Shown: piece after piece, positions 24,284-35,651 of the stretch
Numbering within the stretch: position 1 is the stretch's first letter
Layout: each line of letters starts with the position of its first letter
NCBI GenBank assembly: GCA_027604705.1
Contig: JADHYV010000048.1
Coordinates: 62,001 to 126,000, forward strand
Source: Allomyces arbusculus
Taxonomy: Eukaryota > Blastocladiomycota > Blastocladiomycetes > Blastocladiales > Blastocladiaceae
Reading direction: 5' to 3'
Length of the DNA stretch: 64,000 nucleotides
Translations under genes and position numbers: made by a program
The notes under the pieces: model-generated
Databases searched by the model: none
Told to the model about the DNA's origin: nothing
Seen by the model: the letters and a program-made list of their open reading frames with translations, nothing else

Positions 24284-25876
24284 TTGCCCGATTCACCAAT
24301 AATCCTCCGTTACTTCTCGCAATCAACGCCGTGCGCATTGTTGCCAAAACAGCCGCGCTCGCCGTCACCACCTCCGTTCAACTGCGCTGCCGTTCCAACG
24401 TCTCCAAGCGTGACTTCTCGCAGCACCACCACGCTAGATTTGCTCCCGTCGCTCGTGCTTTGGCGCATCGCCGATTACTTGACGAGCAGCGACCTTGTCC
24501 CTCTCGCTCTCGTGGCTCCCTCGCTGTATGAGCCGTACATTCGCGCTGCGATTCGGGCCGGTACGACCTTGAAAACGCTCATCCCGGCGCGCGTTATCCC
24601 CGCATCAAGCGATGCTACGCTTGCCGACAAGATTTACATCCAGTGTTCTATCCCCATTGGCGTTGGCGACTTGATTTCCGTGGAATTGCCTTCCAAGACG
24701 ATGCCCAAGTTGCTCTCGTTTTGCCTCGCCCTGCGCTTGCACTCTCGTGATGGTCCAGCCCCGCGCGCCCGGTCTTCGGTCAACGGCCTCCAGCTTTCCC
24801 GACATTGGTCCATTTTGCACGTCCCGATTGCGCAGCTGCGCCGGTTCCTGTACAAGGATGGACTCGGGACCGTTTGCTCGCGCGTGCCGGGGCAATGTCG
24901 CCACTTGACACTTCACTGTCCGCCGAAATGGAACCAGATCACCGACGCCGCTGGCACCAAGCTCGACGTGTGGACGAACCTTCTGGCCAATGCCCCACCA
25001 ACTATTACTGCGCTCACGATCAGCGCGCTCCCGAAAGCTGGTCCAACGGACTCAGTAGGTCGCACCATTTTTCTGGCCGATCTCGCTCGTCTCATTGGTC
25101 GGCTCCCGTCACTGACCTCGTTTGAAATCCACTGCTACAATGTGACGGGGCTCGACGCAGTCATGGCCGCGTTGCCGCGCGCGCGATTGAAGGCTCTCCG
25201 CATGCTGCTGCACCTGGTCGAGGTTGACCACGACGTGTGCCGTCGCCTCGTTGTGGCTTTCCCAGTGTCGGTCAATACGCTCTCCGTTTGGTTGGCCGCA
25301 ATCACGGGGGACAGTGAGCCAGGCGCGCACTTGATTTGGCGCGGGCTACCGTTGGCCACGAACGAGCTGGTGGCGCGGCTCGAGTCGTCCATCGAGTGGA
25401 TGGGCGAGTTGCCGGTTGCCCCAACGCTCCGCCGACTGCAGCTCGATGCTTGGGACGAGCCCGAGAGCCGTGACCGTTACGCTGTTCCGCTTCTTACACG
25501 GTTGCCGGCGTCACTCACGGACCTGTCTCTTGACAGGATGCCGAATACGTCGCTCCAAAGCATGCCCGACCGTTGGGGCCCAACCGCGTTCCGCGCGCTC
25601 GCTTCTCGGATGCTGCCGGGGATCACGAATTTGTCGCTCAGGGATTGTCGCTTGACTGACGCGCACCTCAACCTGCTCGCGGGCAAATGGCCGCCGACTT
25701 TGCGCCAGCTCGATTTGAGCGGAAATGACATTCCCAAGACGACGCAGTCGCTGTCGACGGTGCCGCGGCCGCGGTGGAAACCTGGGTGCATCGGCAGCCA
25801 CCCATACCTGTCCGATACGGCGGCGCCCGCGTGGGTACGCACGCTGCCCAAGTCGCTCGAGGAGCTCCGGGTGTAA
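24284..25876 (+). CDS. F-box-like, leucine-rich repeat protein
   Basis: Single-exon ORF of 530 aa. Residues about 50-95 (LDLLPSLVLWRIADYLTSSD, then LVPLALVAPSLYEP) read as an F-box-like helical motif. The rest has irregular Leu-rich strand/turn units, clearest near the end: LTDLSLDRMPNTSL, ITNLSLRDCRLTDAHL and LRQLDLSGNDIPKTT. This layout fits a substrate receptor for an SCF ubiquitin ligase; the target cannot be told. There is no obvious intron. The first 45 residues are Ser/Pro/Thr-rich and the true start may be internal. Its degraded twin lies directly upstream, and further F-box-like and LRR remnants occur at 28.3 and 52.1 kb, suggesting a lineage-specific expanding and decaying family. 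The F-box assignment is by pattern only. Confidence 0.7.
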   Translation: MPDSPIILRYFSQSTPCALLPKQPRSPSPPPFNCAAVPTSPSVTSRSTTTLDLLPSLVLWRIADYLTSSDLVPLALVAPSLYEPYIRAAIRAGTTLKTLIPARVIPASSDATLADKIYIQCSIPIGVGDLISVELPSKTMPKLLSFCLALRLHSRDGPAPRARSSVNGLQLSRHWSILHVPIAQLRRFLYKDGLGTVCSRVPGQCRHLTLHCPPKWNQITDAAGTKLDVWTNLLANAPPTITALTISALPKAGPTDSVGRTIFLADLARLIGRLPSLTSFEIHCYNVTGLDAVMAALPRARLKALRMLLHLVEVDHDVCRRLVVAFPVSVNTLSVWLAAITGDSEPGAHLIWRGLPLATNELVARLESSIEWMGELPVAPTLRRLQLDAWDEPESRDRYAVPLLTRLPASLTDLSLDRMPNTSLQSMPDRWGPTAFRALASRMLPGITNLSLRDCRLTDAHLNLLAGKWPPTLRQLDLSGNDIPKTTQSLSTVPRPRWKPGCIGSHPYLSDTAAPAWVRTLPKSLEELRV

Positions 25877-27028
25877 GTCGGCGTGGGTCGTGTCGTGCAC
25901 TTTATTTCGTAAGCGGGTCGTATGTGGAGCGTGCAGTCATTTCGTTGCGCTGCTGCTGCTGGATCGGTCTCTGATTTCCATGACGGCTATTTGACGACTT
26001 GAACAGGTGGAGAGAGACTGGTTCAGCAACACGTACTTTGCGACATTTTAATGCAAATTTTGCATTTGCCTCTGATCGCGGTTGACGTGTGTTCTCTGCT
26101 GCTGCTGCCTCAATGATCTTCACCTGAACTCGTGGGCGTGGATTGTTTCGCGTTTGCCGTGATCCACGTCTCCACATGTCAGTCAAATCATCAGCTCTAA
26201 CCTCCGACCGGGCGCCGTTGGAACTTGGTTGTTGTCTTGGGCCTTTCAAAGACTGTAAAGCGTGAAGCAGGACAGTGCATCTGAACAGCACTCCTCAATC
26301 AGACAACCAAGCCTCTGATCTTCAGCCTTACTCGCATCGACCTCCGCACCATGATTTCAAGCACTTCCGCAATCACAACGACCCGCCCGTCCGCGATCAG
26401 AAGTACAATTCTGGCGCTGTTGCGCGTTGCACAGGACTCGATTTGCCTGCGAACTTGAGCGGCATGAAGATCGGGCATCAGTTGGCCGTAATTGATCCGT
26501 CAAACTGCAAACTGCATCTCGCTCTGTTCTGCTAGATTGGCGTGCAGCATTGTCCCGTCAGCGACGTTGAGAAGCCGCGTGCTTTGTGGCCGCTCATTCA
26601 GGCCCTGCCCATTCAGTTCCGTCATTTCGTCTTGCAGGAGGGGAGGCCGATTTCCGCTTTGTCGTGGGGCATTCCACTCGCTCGAAGCCATCATTAGCCT
26701 GTGACAATCGAAATACTCTGCGTGGACGTGTTGCTGGTCCAGCTGCATCTGGAAACGTCACTCCGCAGAGCCGCTTAGTCCATGTCGAATCCCTCCCGAT
26801 TCGCGCTCGCAAATCTGTGACTTGGACAGATTTGCGGTGGGGATCGGATGCCACAACCGTCGTGAGCACGTGTCAAGCCAAAGCGCGTCTTGGCCCTACC
26901 GCATCGCCACCACCATTGTTAAAAAGCGCCAACGTCGTCGAATTAAACTTCAGCACAACGCGATCGGCACACCCGCCGACGACGCAACTGCCAGCAATAC
27001 CAGCACACCCTGCGCCCGATCCAGCGAA
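25877..27028. other. Intergenic, no gene seen
   Basis: About 1.15 kb between the F-box/LRR gene and capping protein beta, both plus strand. Short ORFs only. The last 100-200 bp should hold the capping-protein promoter. Confidence 0.5.
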
Positions 27029-28089
27029 ATGGTGCGAGCCCGCCAGTCCGGCCCGTCTTCGTGCCCCACCAGCATGAGCGCCACCGCTCACGCGACCCGC
27101 CTGCACGCCTTGCCACGGCCCCCGTCACGCCATGTAGCCCGAGCAGCTCGACTGCGCGCTAGATCTGATGCGGCGGTTGCCGCCGCAGCACGTCGAGGTC
27201 AACCTCGCGCGCGTTGTCGATCTCGTGCCAGACTTGACCGAGGACCTGCTTTCATCAGTGGACCAGCCGCTCAAGACGCTGACCTGCGCCGCCTCGGGCC
27301 GCGCCTACCTTATCTGCGACTACAACCGCGACGGCGACAGTTACCGGTCCCCGTGGTCAAACGAGTACGACCCGCCCTTGCCCGATGGCGCCGTGCCCTC
27401 GCCCGACCTCCGTAAGCTCGAGGAGGCGGCCAATGCCGCGTTCGACACGTACCGCGAGCTCTACTTTGAGGGCGGCGTGAGTTCCGTCTACATGTGGGAC
27501 CTCGACGAGGGGTTCGCGTGTGTCGTGCTGATCAAGAAGAGTAGGCAGCTTTTTTTAGCCCGAGGAGACTGGATTTGCCGAAACTGACCTCCGGCTCCGT
27601 ATAGCCACCGATGCCGAGGGTACCAGCGCTGCCTGGGACTCGATTCACGTTTTTGAGGTCGTCGAGCACCAGAACCGTGTCGCGCACTACAAGCTGACCT
27701 CGACTGTATTGCTGTCGCTCGCCGGCTGTATCGCCAACGACACGCCCGGGTCCATCAACCTGTCGGGATCTCTCACGCGCCAGGTACTTCGCATCCTCAT
27801 CCATTGCCCTCGACGCGAACCAGATCGCTGACCTCCCCCGTATTTCCACCTTGAACAGGAGGAAAAGGACATGGTTGTCGACGACAAGGGCGCACACGTC
27901 GCCAACCTCGGGCGCATGGTCGAGGACATGGAGTTCAAGCTACGCGACGCACTGAAGAACGTCTACTTTGACAAGACGCGCGACATTGTCAACGACGTGC
28001 GGTCCGAGCGCGACCTCGCGGCCGTTGCCAAGGAGAGCCTCATGCGCAATGAGCTGTTTGCCAAGCTCTCGGCGCGCAAGGCACATTGA
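27029..28089 (+). CDS. CAP2: F-actin-capping protein subunit beta
   Basis: Beta subunit of the heterodimer that caps actin barbed ends, at actin patches. Exons read 27029-27031 (ATG only), 27138-27540, 27605-27783 and 27859-28089, giving 271 aa (human 277). Seen: [61 protein letters not shown], then WDSIHVFEV and AHYKLTSTV, and [19 protein letters not shown] with the tentacle helix at the C-terminus. Donors GTGCGA, GTAGGC and GTACTT. Odd: the first exon would carry only the start codon, because an in-frame stop (TAG of the acceptor) lies just before [10 protein letters not shown]. This start is inferred; the alternative is an unseen upstream exon. Exon 2 onward is certain. Confidence 0.93.
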
Positions 28090-28313
28090 TTGCTTAATTC
28101 CCTCTCCTCGTCGGGCATTCTGGCTGGTCGAGGGGTTTACACATGATTTTGGAATGTTGTGGCCGCAATGTTTTGATTCGTGGTTTGAAATCGTCGCAAC
28201 CTTCAGGTTTGCGGCCACGCGTCATAAATCGCCAATGGAGAGGTATGGCCCAGCCCACTGAGGAGGGAAATGCCGCATCGGATATGAGGCAACGGGACAC
28301 GATCAACAGTTTC

Positions 28314-28595
28314 TCAGCTCCAGCCGAGACCTGATCCATCCAGCTCAACAACGCTGTTTTCGGCGCGGACTAGCTTTGCAAAGTGCGTCGCGTGCCGGAG
28401 GGCCACATTGATCGAGACGCGATAGCAGTTCGGCGACGAATACGCGAGGTTGCGGAGCGACATCGCAAAGGACTGGCGAGAGTACATGGCAATTCGATTG
28501 AGCACTTGCATGGGCAAGTCGACCATGTTCTCGGTCCCCAACGAAGCCGATCCGGCCGTCGGACCGGCGCCGAAGTAATGAACGTGAGAAAGCAT
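28314..28595 (-). pseudogene. F-box-like ORF or gene remnant
   Basis: A minus-strand ORF contains MVDLPMQVLNRIAMYSRQSF followed by AMSLRNLAYSSPNCYRVSIN, which has the Leu/Pro/Ile spacing of an F-box helix bundle. It ends 45 residues later without any repeat domain. Upstream residues switch frame near 28600-28850, where another frame carries NAAFLAVIGRPRLWPSGFF. I read this as the head of a decayed F-box gene, by pattern only; it could be a short real protein. It is the third F-box-like trace within 7 kb. Confidence 0.35.
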
Positions 28596-28599
28596 GGTG

Positions 28600-30496
28600 C
28601 TGCGGCAAGTTTGGTCACGTCGCTTGCATAGAAAAAGCCGGAAGGCCAGAGCCGAGGGCGTCCAATCACGGCGAGGAAGGCGGCATTTGAGAGCAGCGGC
28701 AGCACAGGGGCAATTCTTGATCTTTGCAGCGAGTTCAAGATCGTCGTAATATTTCTCGCGCGATATGATCGCGAGCCGTTCCAGGTCGAAGTTGTCTTGA
28801 CCTCCGGTACGCGGCCGTGTCGAGGGCAGCACACTCTTTCATTCGGGTTTCGATCCACAGCGCGTTGTTACTGGAAAGCTCTGAACGACAACGATCAGAT
28901 ACCAAAAGCGTGCTTGTCAAGGGTTCACGAATATGAAAAAGATGCCATTAATGCGCGCCGAAGTTGCTCTTCTGGTCTCTGTGGCTCGTGGTCGCCATCG
29001 TCATCTGTTGCGTATGCATGGATGAGCCCGTCATTAATCCATATGATTTTAACGCGAATCTTCAAAATGCGATTTTGCTCCTTGAAGCAGCACCTGTTTG
29101 CTCTTCTCCTGTTACAATGCATTCCTTGATTTTGGCGAGAGGCTAACAAGATGCTAACACTCCAACAATGTTCATCCAGACGAATCTCAGCAATCAACCA
29201 AGCCATCGGCCGACACCAGCAAATGGCATACAACAAGAGCAACGAAAATCACAACACATCGTCTCGACCATAGACCGTGCGCCCTTCTCGTACGCCGGCG
29301 ACGTGCCGCTGCCGTGGTTGTCGTGCGCGTGCACTGTGCCTACGCCTTGTACATCGTGCGCTTGCCCCGTGCCCTCGCCGCCTTGGTCCTGCATATCCCG
29401 CAGCGCGACGTCGCCGGCAAAGAAGTGAGAATATACACGCACAGGAGCGCAGTGCCACGGCCGTTGAGCCCCTCACCTGACGCAAAATGCATGCTCCCGT
29501 GGCGGCGCGCCTCATCGCCGTCGAGCGTGAAGCGGAACCGCGAGAGCATCCGGCGGTGATACACTGACACGGTCGCATCGTCGCCTGGCGTGTCGGGGAT
29601 GCGTTGTCGCCGCTCATCTGGTCCGTGCTGAAAGCGATATAGGCGATGCGGAATTCGTAGCAACTCGCGACATGATGCGCTCGAGTTCAAACTCGATCCG
29701 CGCGGCAGCGGCGGCGCACTACTCGGATGTCACTTGCGTATTGCCGAACGTGACGGGGCCCGTAGTCGCTTCCGGCGCAGGGGTCGTGTGGGCGAAGAGG
29801 AGGTCGCGCAACGAGGTGTTGGCGTGCCGGTCATTATTAGGAGGAGCGCGTTGAGCTGGAGCGGCGCAAAAACGGGAGAAGAATGGCATGGGCGAGAGCG
29901 CGGTCGGGCTGCTGGCGGGTCGGAAGTCGGCAGGGTCGGTCTTGAATGGCGAATGGCGGCTCGCAAAACGTAATTCTGGTGTAGACCGTCACGCCGAGAC
30001 GTGTGCGGGTCGTGGTCGTGGAGCGTGCGTGATCGTGGTCATGCAACGTGCGTGGTGAGCGGAACATATATCGAGCACAGTGTTGTTGGCGCTGTGTGGA
30101 TGGTTGGCTCCTTTTTTCTTTAGGCGGGATGACGCCAGCACGTCAACGAAGGATGCGCCGTGGGATTGTAGCTGGCATCAAGGAGACATCGAGTTGTGAC
30201 AATCCTGCCTGAGAATGTTGGTGATGCTTGCTCAAGTTTGCCCTGAAAGACGAGCGCATCCCAGTCTCACGCACTGCGTCCCATCGTGAGCCGGACTGCT
30301 GATGAGTGATGCTGAGATGTTGCTGACAATCTGCTTGTGTCCTGTTGAACTCTTCCACTGAATCCGCAAATCGGTAACTTCATGGTTCGCGACGGAACAG
30401 CTGAGCGTCGACATGCACCGAGAATGCTGTGAACGGTGACCAATGACAAAACTATCACATCGCATTCGCTTAAAAAAAAAATCCACAACTGAGCCC
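28600..30496. other. Low-information region with a possible frame-broken gene
   Basis: No intact gene. On the minus strand between about 29930 and 29250, protein-like pieces follow one another in different frames: NTSLRDLLFAHTTPAPE, RIEFELERIMSR, YEFRIAYIAFSTDQMSG, HRRMLSRFRFTLDGDEARRH, and AGDVALRDMQDQGGEGTG. No family is recognised. It may be a decayed gene, or a real gene with introns I cannot place. Confidence 0.25.
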
Positions 30497-32477
30497 CTAC
30501 GCATCCGCGCCCTCCGCGCCCTCCTCGACAATCGGCTCCTCGCCGACGAGCCGCACCAACTCCATCAACAACCGCGTCGGCCGCCCCGACATGCCCTTCA
30601 CATTATATGCCCCCTCCGGTGCACCATAGTGCATGACCCCGGCAATATCCACATGGGCCCACGCCGGCGCCTTCCCCGCCTGGACGACCGGATGCGTCTC
30701 GTTCTCCCCCTCCACTTTCGCCGTCCCGACCTCCGGATCGGCCGGCGTGAGGAACTGTTTCAAAAAAATCGCCGCCGTGCAGGCGCCCGCCGACCGGTCC
30801 CCCGCGTTCTTCAAGTCGGCCACGTGCGACTTCATCGCGTCGAGGTACCCATCGTCCAACGGCATCCGCCAGGCCTTATCCCCGGTGACGCGCGCGGCGC
30901 GCGCGAACCGCGCCCACAATGCGTCCGTGTTGGTGAAGACGCCCGAGTATTGCCGGCCGAGGGCCACGTCCATGGCACCCGTGAGCGTGGCCACGTCGAT
31001 GATGGCCGACCGCGCATGGAAGGAAGTCGCGTGGAAGATGGCGTCGCCGAGGAGAAGGCGGCCTTCTGCGTCGGTGTTATCGATTTCGATCGTCAGGCCG
31101 TTGGCCGCACGGACCACGTCCCCCGGCTTGGTGGCCGACGACGAGGGCATGTTTTCGCAGAGCGGGATCAGGGCGGTCACATTGACGCGCGCACCGAGGC
31201 GCGCGAGACCGTGCACGGCCGAGAGGACAGTCGCAGCGCCGCCCATGTCACCCTAACGCCGGATATCGGGTGGTGAGGAGGGTGAAGATTGTCAAGTGGA
31301 CCGATCAGCACAAATTGACGGACCTTCATCATAGCCATTCCCGCCGACGGCTTGATACTGATACCGCCTGAATCAAACGTGACCCCCTTCCCGACTAACA
31401 CCACATCCACGGGCTGGTCCTCGCCGCGCCCACGGTAATGCACCTCGACATACTGCAGTGGCTCCTTGGAACCCTTTGCGACCGCATGAAACGCGTGCAT
31501 GCCCGCATCCAGCACCCACTTCTCGTCGCGCACGACCACTTCCGTATTCGGCAGCCCCTTGAACTCGGTCACCGCCGTCTCGGCAAACAGCCGCGGCGTC
31601 ATCAAATTGGCCGGGGATTCCATGAGCGACCGGGCCAAGTTCTGCGCCTGCGCGTAAATCAGCCCGGCCTTGAAGTCAGCCGACAAGGTCGCGGGCCGGC
31701 CGTCGCGGTCGAGCGGGACAAAATGGAGCGGAGGGAGGGCCGCGTCGCGCACGCGTTCGGCGGCTTTCTTGGTCTTGAGGTGGTCGAACGAGTAGGTGGC
31801 GAGCACGGCGCCCTCGGCACGCGCGTGGTCCGTCGGGGTCGCAGGGAGGAACGGCTCGATTGCGATCGTGCGCGCACCGGTGTCCTTGAGCGCCTTGACG
31901 CCAATCGCGGCCTGTTCCGACAAAGAACGTGTGAGCTGATTCGGAACCGATTGTTCCCCTCAGCAGAAGAGCGTACCGCTCGCCGCGCACGTTCCGCAAT
32001 CTCGTCCACCACCTCATTCTTACACTTCTCCTCACCGACCGGCCGCTTCCCGAGCCCGACCACCGCGACGCGCGGCGGCACTTCGTCGAGCACCGGTTCC
32101 CCGACATGGTCGAGAGCCGAGACCGCCGGGTACAAGACGCGGCACTCGCCGGCGTTCCCGCGGAACCCCGAGTGCTCGAGCTGCATGAAGAGCGCATGGT
32201 GCGCACGCTCGTTGACGGCCAACGCGGCGGCCGTCAAGTGTTCGAGCGACGGGCGTTCTCCGGCGTAGCATCCGACGACGGCGCCGTCGATGCGCGGTTC
32301 GGGTGGGGGTGGAGGAGCGGATGCGGACGACGAAGTGGGGTTGCGCTTGGCGGGCTCATTGGTCGTGTACGGGCGAAGCGGGGCGATAAAGACGGGCCGG
32401 ATCGCAAGCGGCGCGGCACTGCAGGCGACGCGGGCTGTGCGCCGGCGCAGGGCCGCGGCGGCGGCGGTGCGGATCAT
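30497..32477 (-). CDS. Leucyl aminopeptidase (M17 family)
   Basis: Two-metal cytosol aminopeptidase family (M17), releasing N-terminal residues from peptides. Exons 32477-31977, 31911-31324 and 31252-30497 give 614 aa. Seen: metal and active-site motifs VGKGVTFDSGG (Lys, Asp), GDMGGAA (Asp) formed across the second intron, and NTDAEGRLLLGD (the PEPTIDASE_CYTOSOL_AP signature region with Asp and Glu ligands), then VATLTGAMDVALG. All expected ligands are present, so it should be active. The first 45 residues are Arg/Ala-rich without acidic residues (starting MIRTAAAAALRRRTARV), a good mitochondrial presequence; this is unusual for a cytosol-type enzyme but known in the family. Donors GTACGC and GTCCGT. 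Confidence 0.93.
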
Positions 32478-32892
32478 GATGCTGGTGCGTGCAGCGAGTT
32501 GTGCTGGTCGGCTGGTCCAAACGCGTCGACCAGTGCTCGTTGCGACTGCGGCGATCGCGATTTGCGAGCAGCGCGCGTTGTTGGTGGTGTGCGGTGGAGC
32601 TGGCAGATGGATGTGACAGAATCGTCAGGCGAGGTTAGCCGCGAGACGCTGCGAGACGTGCCAGGTTACAGACACATGCCGCGGCAAGGCACTCGGACAG
32701 AACGCGGACGTGCGCCGGTCGGTGGCGGCCGCAAGACGCCGTATTAATTCAACGTCGTCGACCTCTGATCTTCTGATCTCTCTGATCCTCGAACAAGACA
32801 GCTGAAGCCTGCCGTGCACACTCAGGACAGCGGCTCGAACAGAGCCAGCTCGTCCAGCAACCCAGTCCAAGGCCAGCGTCCTGTCGCCAATC
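32478..32892. promoter_or_regulatory. Divergent intergenic region, M17 / acidic hypothetical gene
   Basis: The start codons at 32477 (minus) and 32893 (plus) face apart across about 415 bp. No gene or clear core-promoter box seen. Confidence 0.4.
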
Positions 32893-35432
32893 ATGTTGAT
32901 GGCGACCGGTCCCAGCGGCCCAGCGCATGGCGATGGCCACGACACGGCCCCAAGCGCAGCCAATAGCAGAACCAATAACGATGCACCCTTCCACCGCGCG
33001 CGCGAGGGCGACACCCTCTTCTGTCCGTTTCCGGCCCGAGTTTGCGAAATCGAGCGAGATGAGACGCTCATGATGGCTCGTTCGTTTTACAGATGTTTGC
33101 TCCTTGCACCGTCCCGCCAAGGCGCAGCTTGAAGACGTGACCGAAGCGCAGTTTGACGATGCGGACGATGAGGCCGCGGTCAACGAGCAACACGACGAGA
33201 GCGACGGCTGGGAGTTCGTCAAGGCCATTCCCGATGCGTTCCCGTTCTCGCCGATGTTGCACGAGTGGGGCCGAGGTGCTTGACATGGTTGGGCGAGTAG
33301 TGCCCGTGAGCGTGGCCTAATCATTTTACCAATCACCAGGTTTAATTCTCGACATGGACGCGGAGCTCGTCGGGCTCGCGGCCGGCGACAAGATGTCGCT
33401 CATTCGAGTCGGCGACGAGGCCAAGTGTACGCTACTCCATGGCTCGCGCACGCTCATGACGCTCGACTGACGTTCTTGTCGACCAGGGAACCCGTTCGAG
33501 ATCGACCTTCCCGTCGAGAGCCTCAACGTCGACGGCGACTTCCGCGTCGACATCGAAGTCGTCGCGCTGATCCCGGTCCGTCTCGCACTTTTCTCTCATT
33601 TCCGCCCTACGATCAACTAACGTGTCCCCTTTCCACACCAGCAAGACGCGAGTTTCTCCGTCCGCCTGCACCCCATCCAACTCGCCCTTACGACCGGCGA
33701 CGCCCTGCACGGCACCTGCCACGACCCCACGTCCGTCCTCTCGCAGTACATGCTCGGCGTAACTCTCGCGCAGCACCTCGCCGCCGACCTCGCCGGGATC
33801 CACGACGACCAGTTCCAGCCGGACCTCGCACGCACCATGACCTTGTCACTCACTCTCGCTACCCGCGCCGCCGCCGCCGCGCTCGCGGTGGGCGAACTCG
33901 ACGGCGCGCTCGCGCTCCTGGTCGATTACTTTGCTGCGGTCGAGTCGCCCGAGACGAGCAAGTTAGGCAAGGAGTATACGGCACCGTTGCCAGGCGGGGC
34001 TCTGCTGGCCGTGTTTGGGCGGTTGGAGGTGGAGCGGTTTCCGGTCGAAGTGGAGGTGGTGACGCGCGCGGTGGTGCTCTGGTGCGAGTGCTTGGAGCGG
34101 ATGGGGGAGGTGGAGATGGCGAGCGCGTGTGCGCAGGCCGCGGTGGAGTGGTTCGTCGACGGCAGCGCGTTTCGGCGGTGGGTCGAGGAGCCGGCCGAGG
34201 AGGGGAAGGATGAGGGCCGGTGGAGCGACGCTGACGAAGATGAGGAGGAGGTCACGGGCGATGCAGAGCAGGACGACGCGTGGCAAGTGCACGTCGACTG
34301 GGCGGCCCTCGGCGTCGAAGACCTCCACTCGGCCCAGCCCGCCCCCACTACCGCGTGGCCAACTTCCACACCCGACACACCGCCGCCCGAACCCCGCCAG
34401 CGCGCCCCGCGCTCGACGTCGCCCACCGTCGAGCCCGCCGACGAACCCACTATCGACCTAGGCCCACCAACCCTCGCCAACGTCCTGACCCACGTGTCGC
34501 TCGACCAAGTCCATCTCGCCCTGACGCGCGCGTTTGCGCCCTACACACTCTTCCCCGTCCCCTCGGTTGTCGCGTGGTGCCTGACCAACTACGCGGCGCT
34601 GCGCCCGTGGTTCAACGACCAGTCGACCGAGACGACGCACAAGCTCGTTGCGTTGTTGTTGGACGCGCTGTTTACCGCCGGCGCGCTCCGGGTCTACGCG
34701 ACGGTCAAGTCGGTGGGGCAGCCGGTGCCGAGGGGGTACGACGAGGTGAAGGCCGAGTTATGCGCGTCCGCGGTGGGGGTCGAAGAGGAAGAGGACGGGG
34801 ACGAGGTGGATGAGGATCTCCCGCCGTTTTTTGACGATGCCGAGCCTGAACCCGGATTCTGCGAGGACGGGGACGACGAGGAGGAAGAAGGCGACGCGAC
34901 GACCGTCCTTGCCATGGCCAACGCTGGCACCTACTACAAGTTTTGCGTGGTCCCGCATGCGTCCTCCCCGCGCACCGATACCACGGACCTGAAATCGGCC
35001 ATTCCCCCGCACGACGCGGAGGTTGACTTGGCTGAGTACCTCCCGCACCTGTCGGTCCGCGACGCGCACGCCGGTCTGTTCGTGCAGTACGCGCCAATGC
35101 AGGCGTACCGCGTCGACAAGGTGTGGAATTACTTGACGAATTCGCATGCGGGCGTGCAGAAACTGTGTGCGTGGATCGAGGCCGGGCGGCCGGATTGTGG
35201 GGTTGATAAGGTTGCAGATTCGGGCGTCGAAGCGGAGAGCACGGTGGGGATGGTGAGGAGGAAGAAAAAGGGGTGGGTGCCGACGTTGACAAACGAGCAG
35301 GTCGCGTTGCGGCGGAAGGTGGCCGGAGCGTATTTGGCGAGGATGGTCGAGATCGGGAGGGCGAAGTTGTTGCCGAAGCCGGTGCCGGGGGCCGCGTGGA
35401 AGGTGTGTTTGATGGAGGTGGAGAGCGTGTAA
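32893..35432 (+). CDS. Unrecognised acidic protein, 759 aa
   Basis: Exons 32893-33022, 33093-33275, 33340-33426, 33487-33575 and 33642-35432 join in frame at every junction (donors GTCCGT, GTGCTT, GTACGC, GTCCGT). I do not recognise the family. Visible features: an acidic N-terminal segment (EDVTEAQFDDADDEA) before DGWEFVKAIPDAFPFSPML; short beta-like blocks in exons 3-4 (LILDMDAELVGL and FRVDIEVVALIP); an Ala/Leu helical region (YMLGVTLAQHLAADLAG); acidic patches with EEE/DED runs at about residues 350 and 560; a Pro/Ser/Thr linker; and a Lys/Arg-rich C-terminal part (MVRRKKKGWVPTL). There is no signal peptide or membrane segment. The consistency of five exons argues that it is real. Exon 1 is the least certain part. 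Confidence 0.72.
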
Positions 35433-35651
35433 GAGTTCGTCGCGCCGGGTCGCGAGTCTGGATTCAGGAAGAGATTCGTTGTAAGGAATCGAATTTTGGT
35501 TTGTCACTCTGGTCGGTGATGCTTGGATCCAATAAAGTGAGCAGGAAAGCATGTAATTCTCGCGAGCATCGCCAGTCTAAACCGAAAACCCAATCTCCAC
35601 CTGTCCCCCATCCCAGTCTCCCATGTCACCTCTCTCCAGTCCTCTCCGAAT

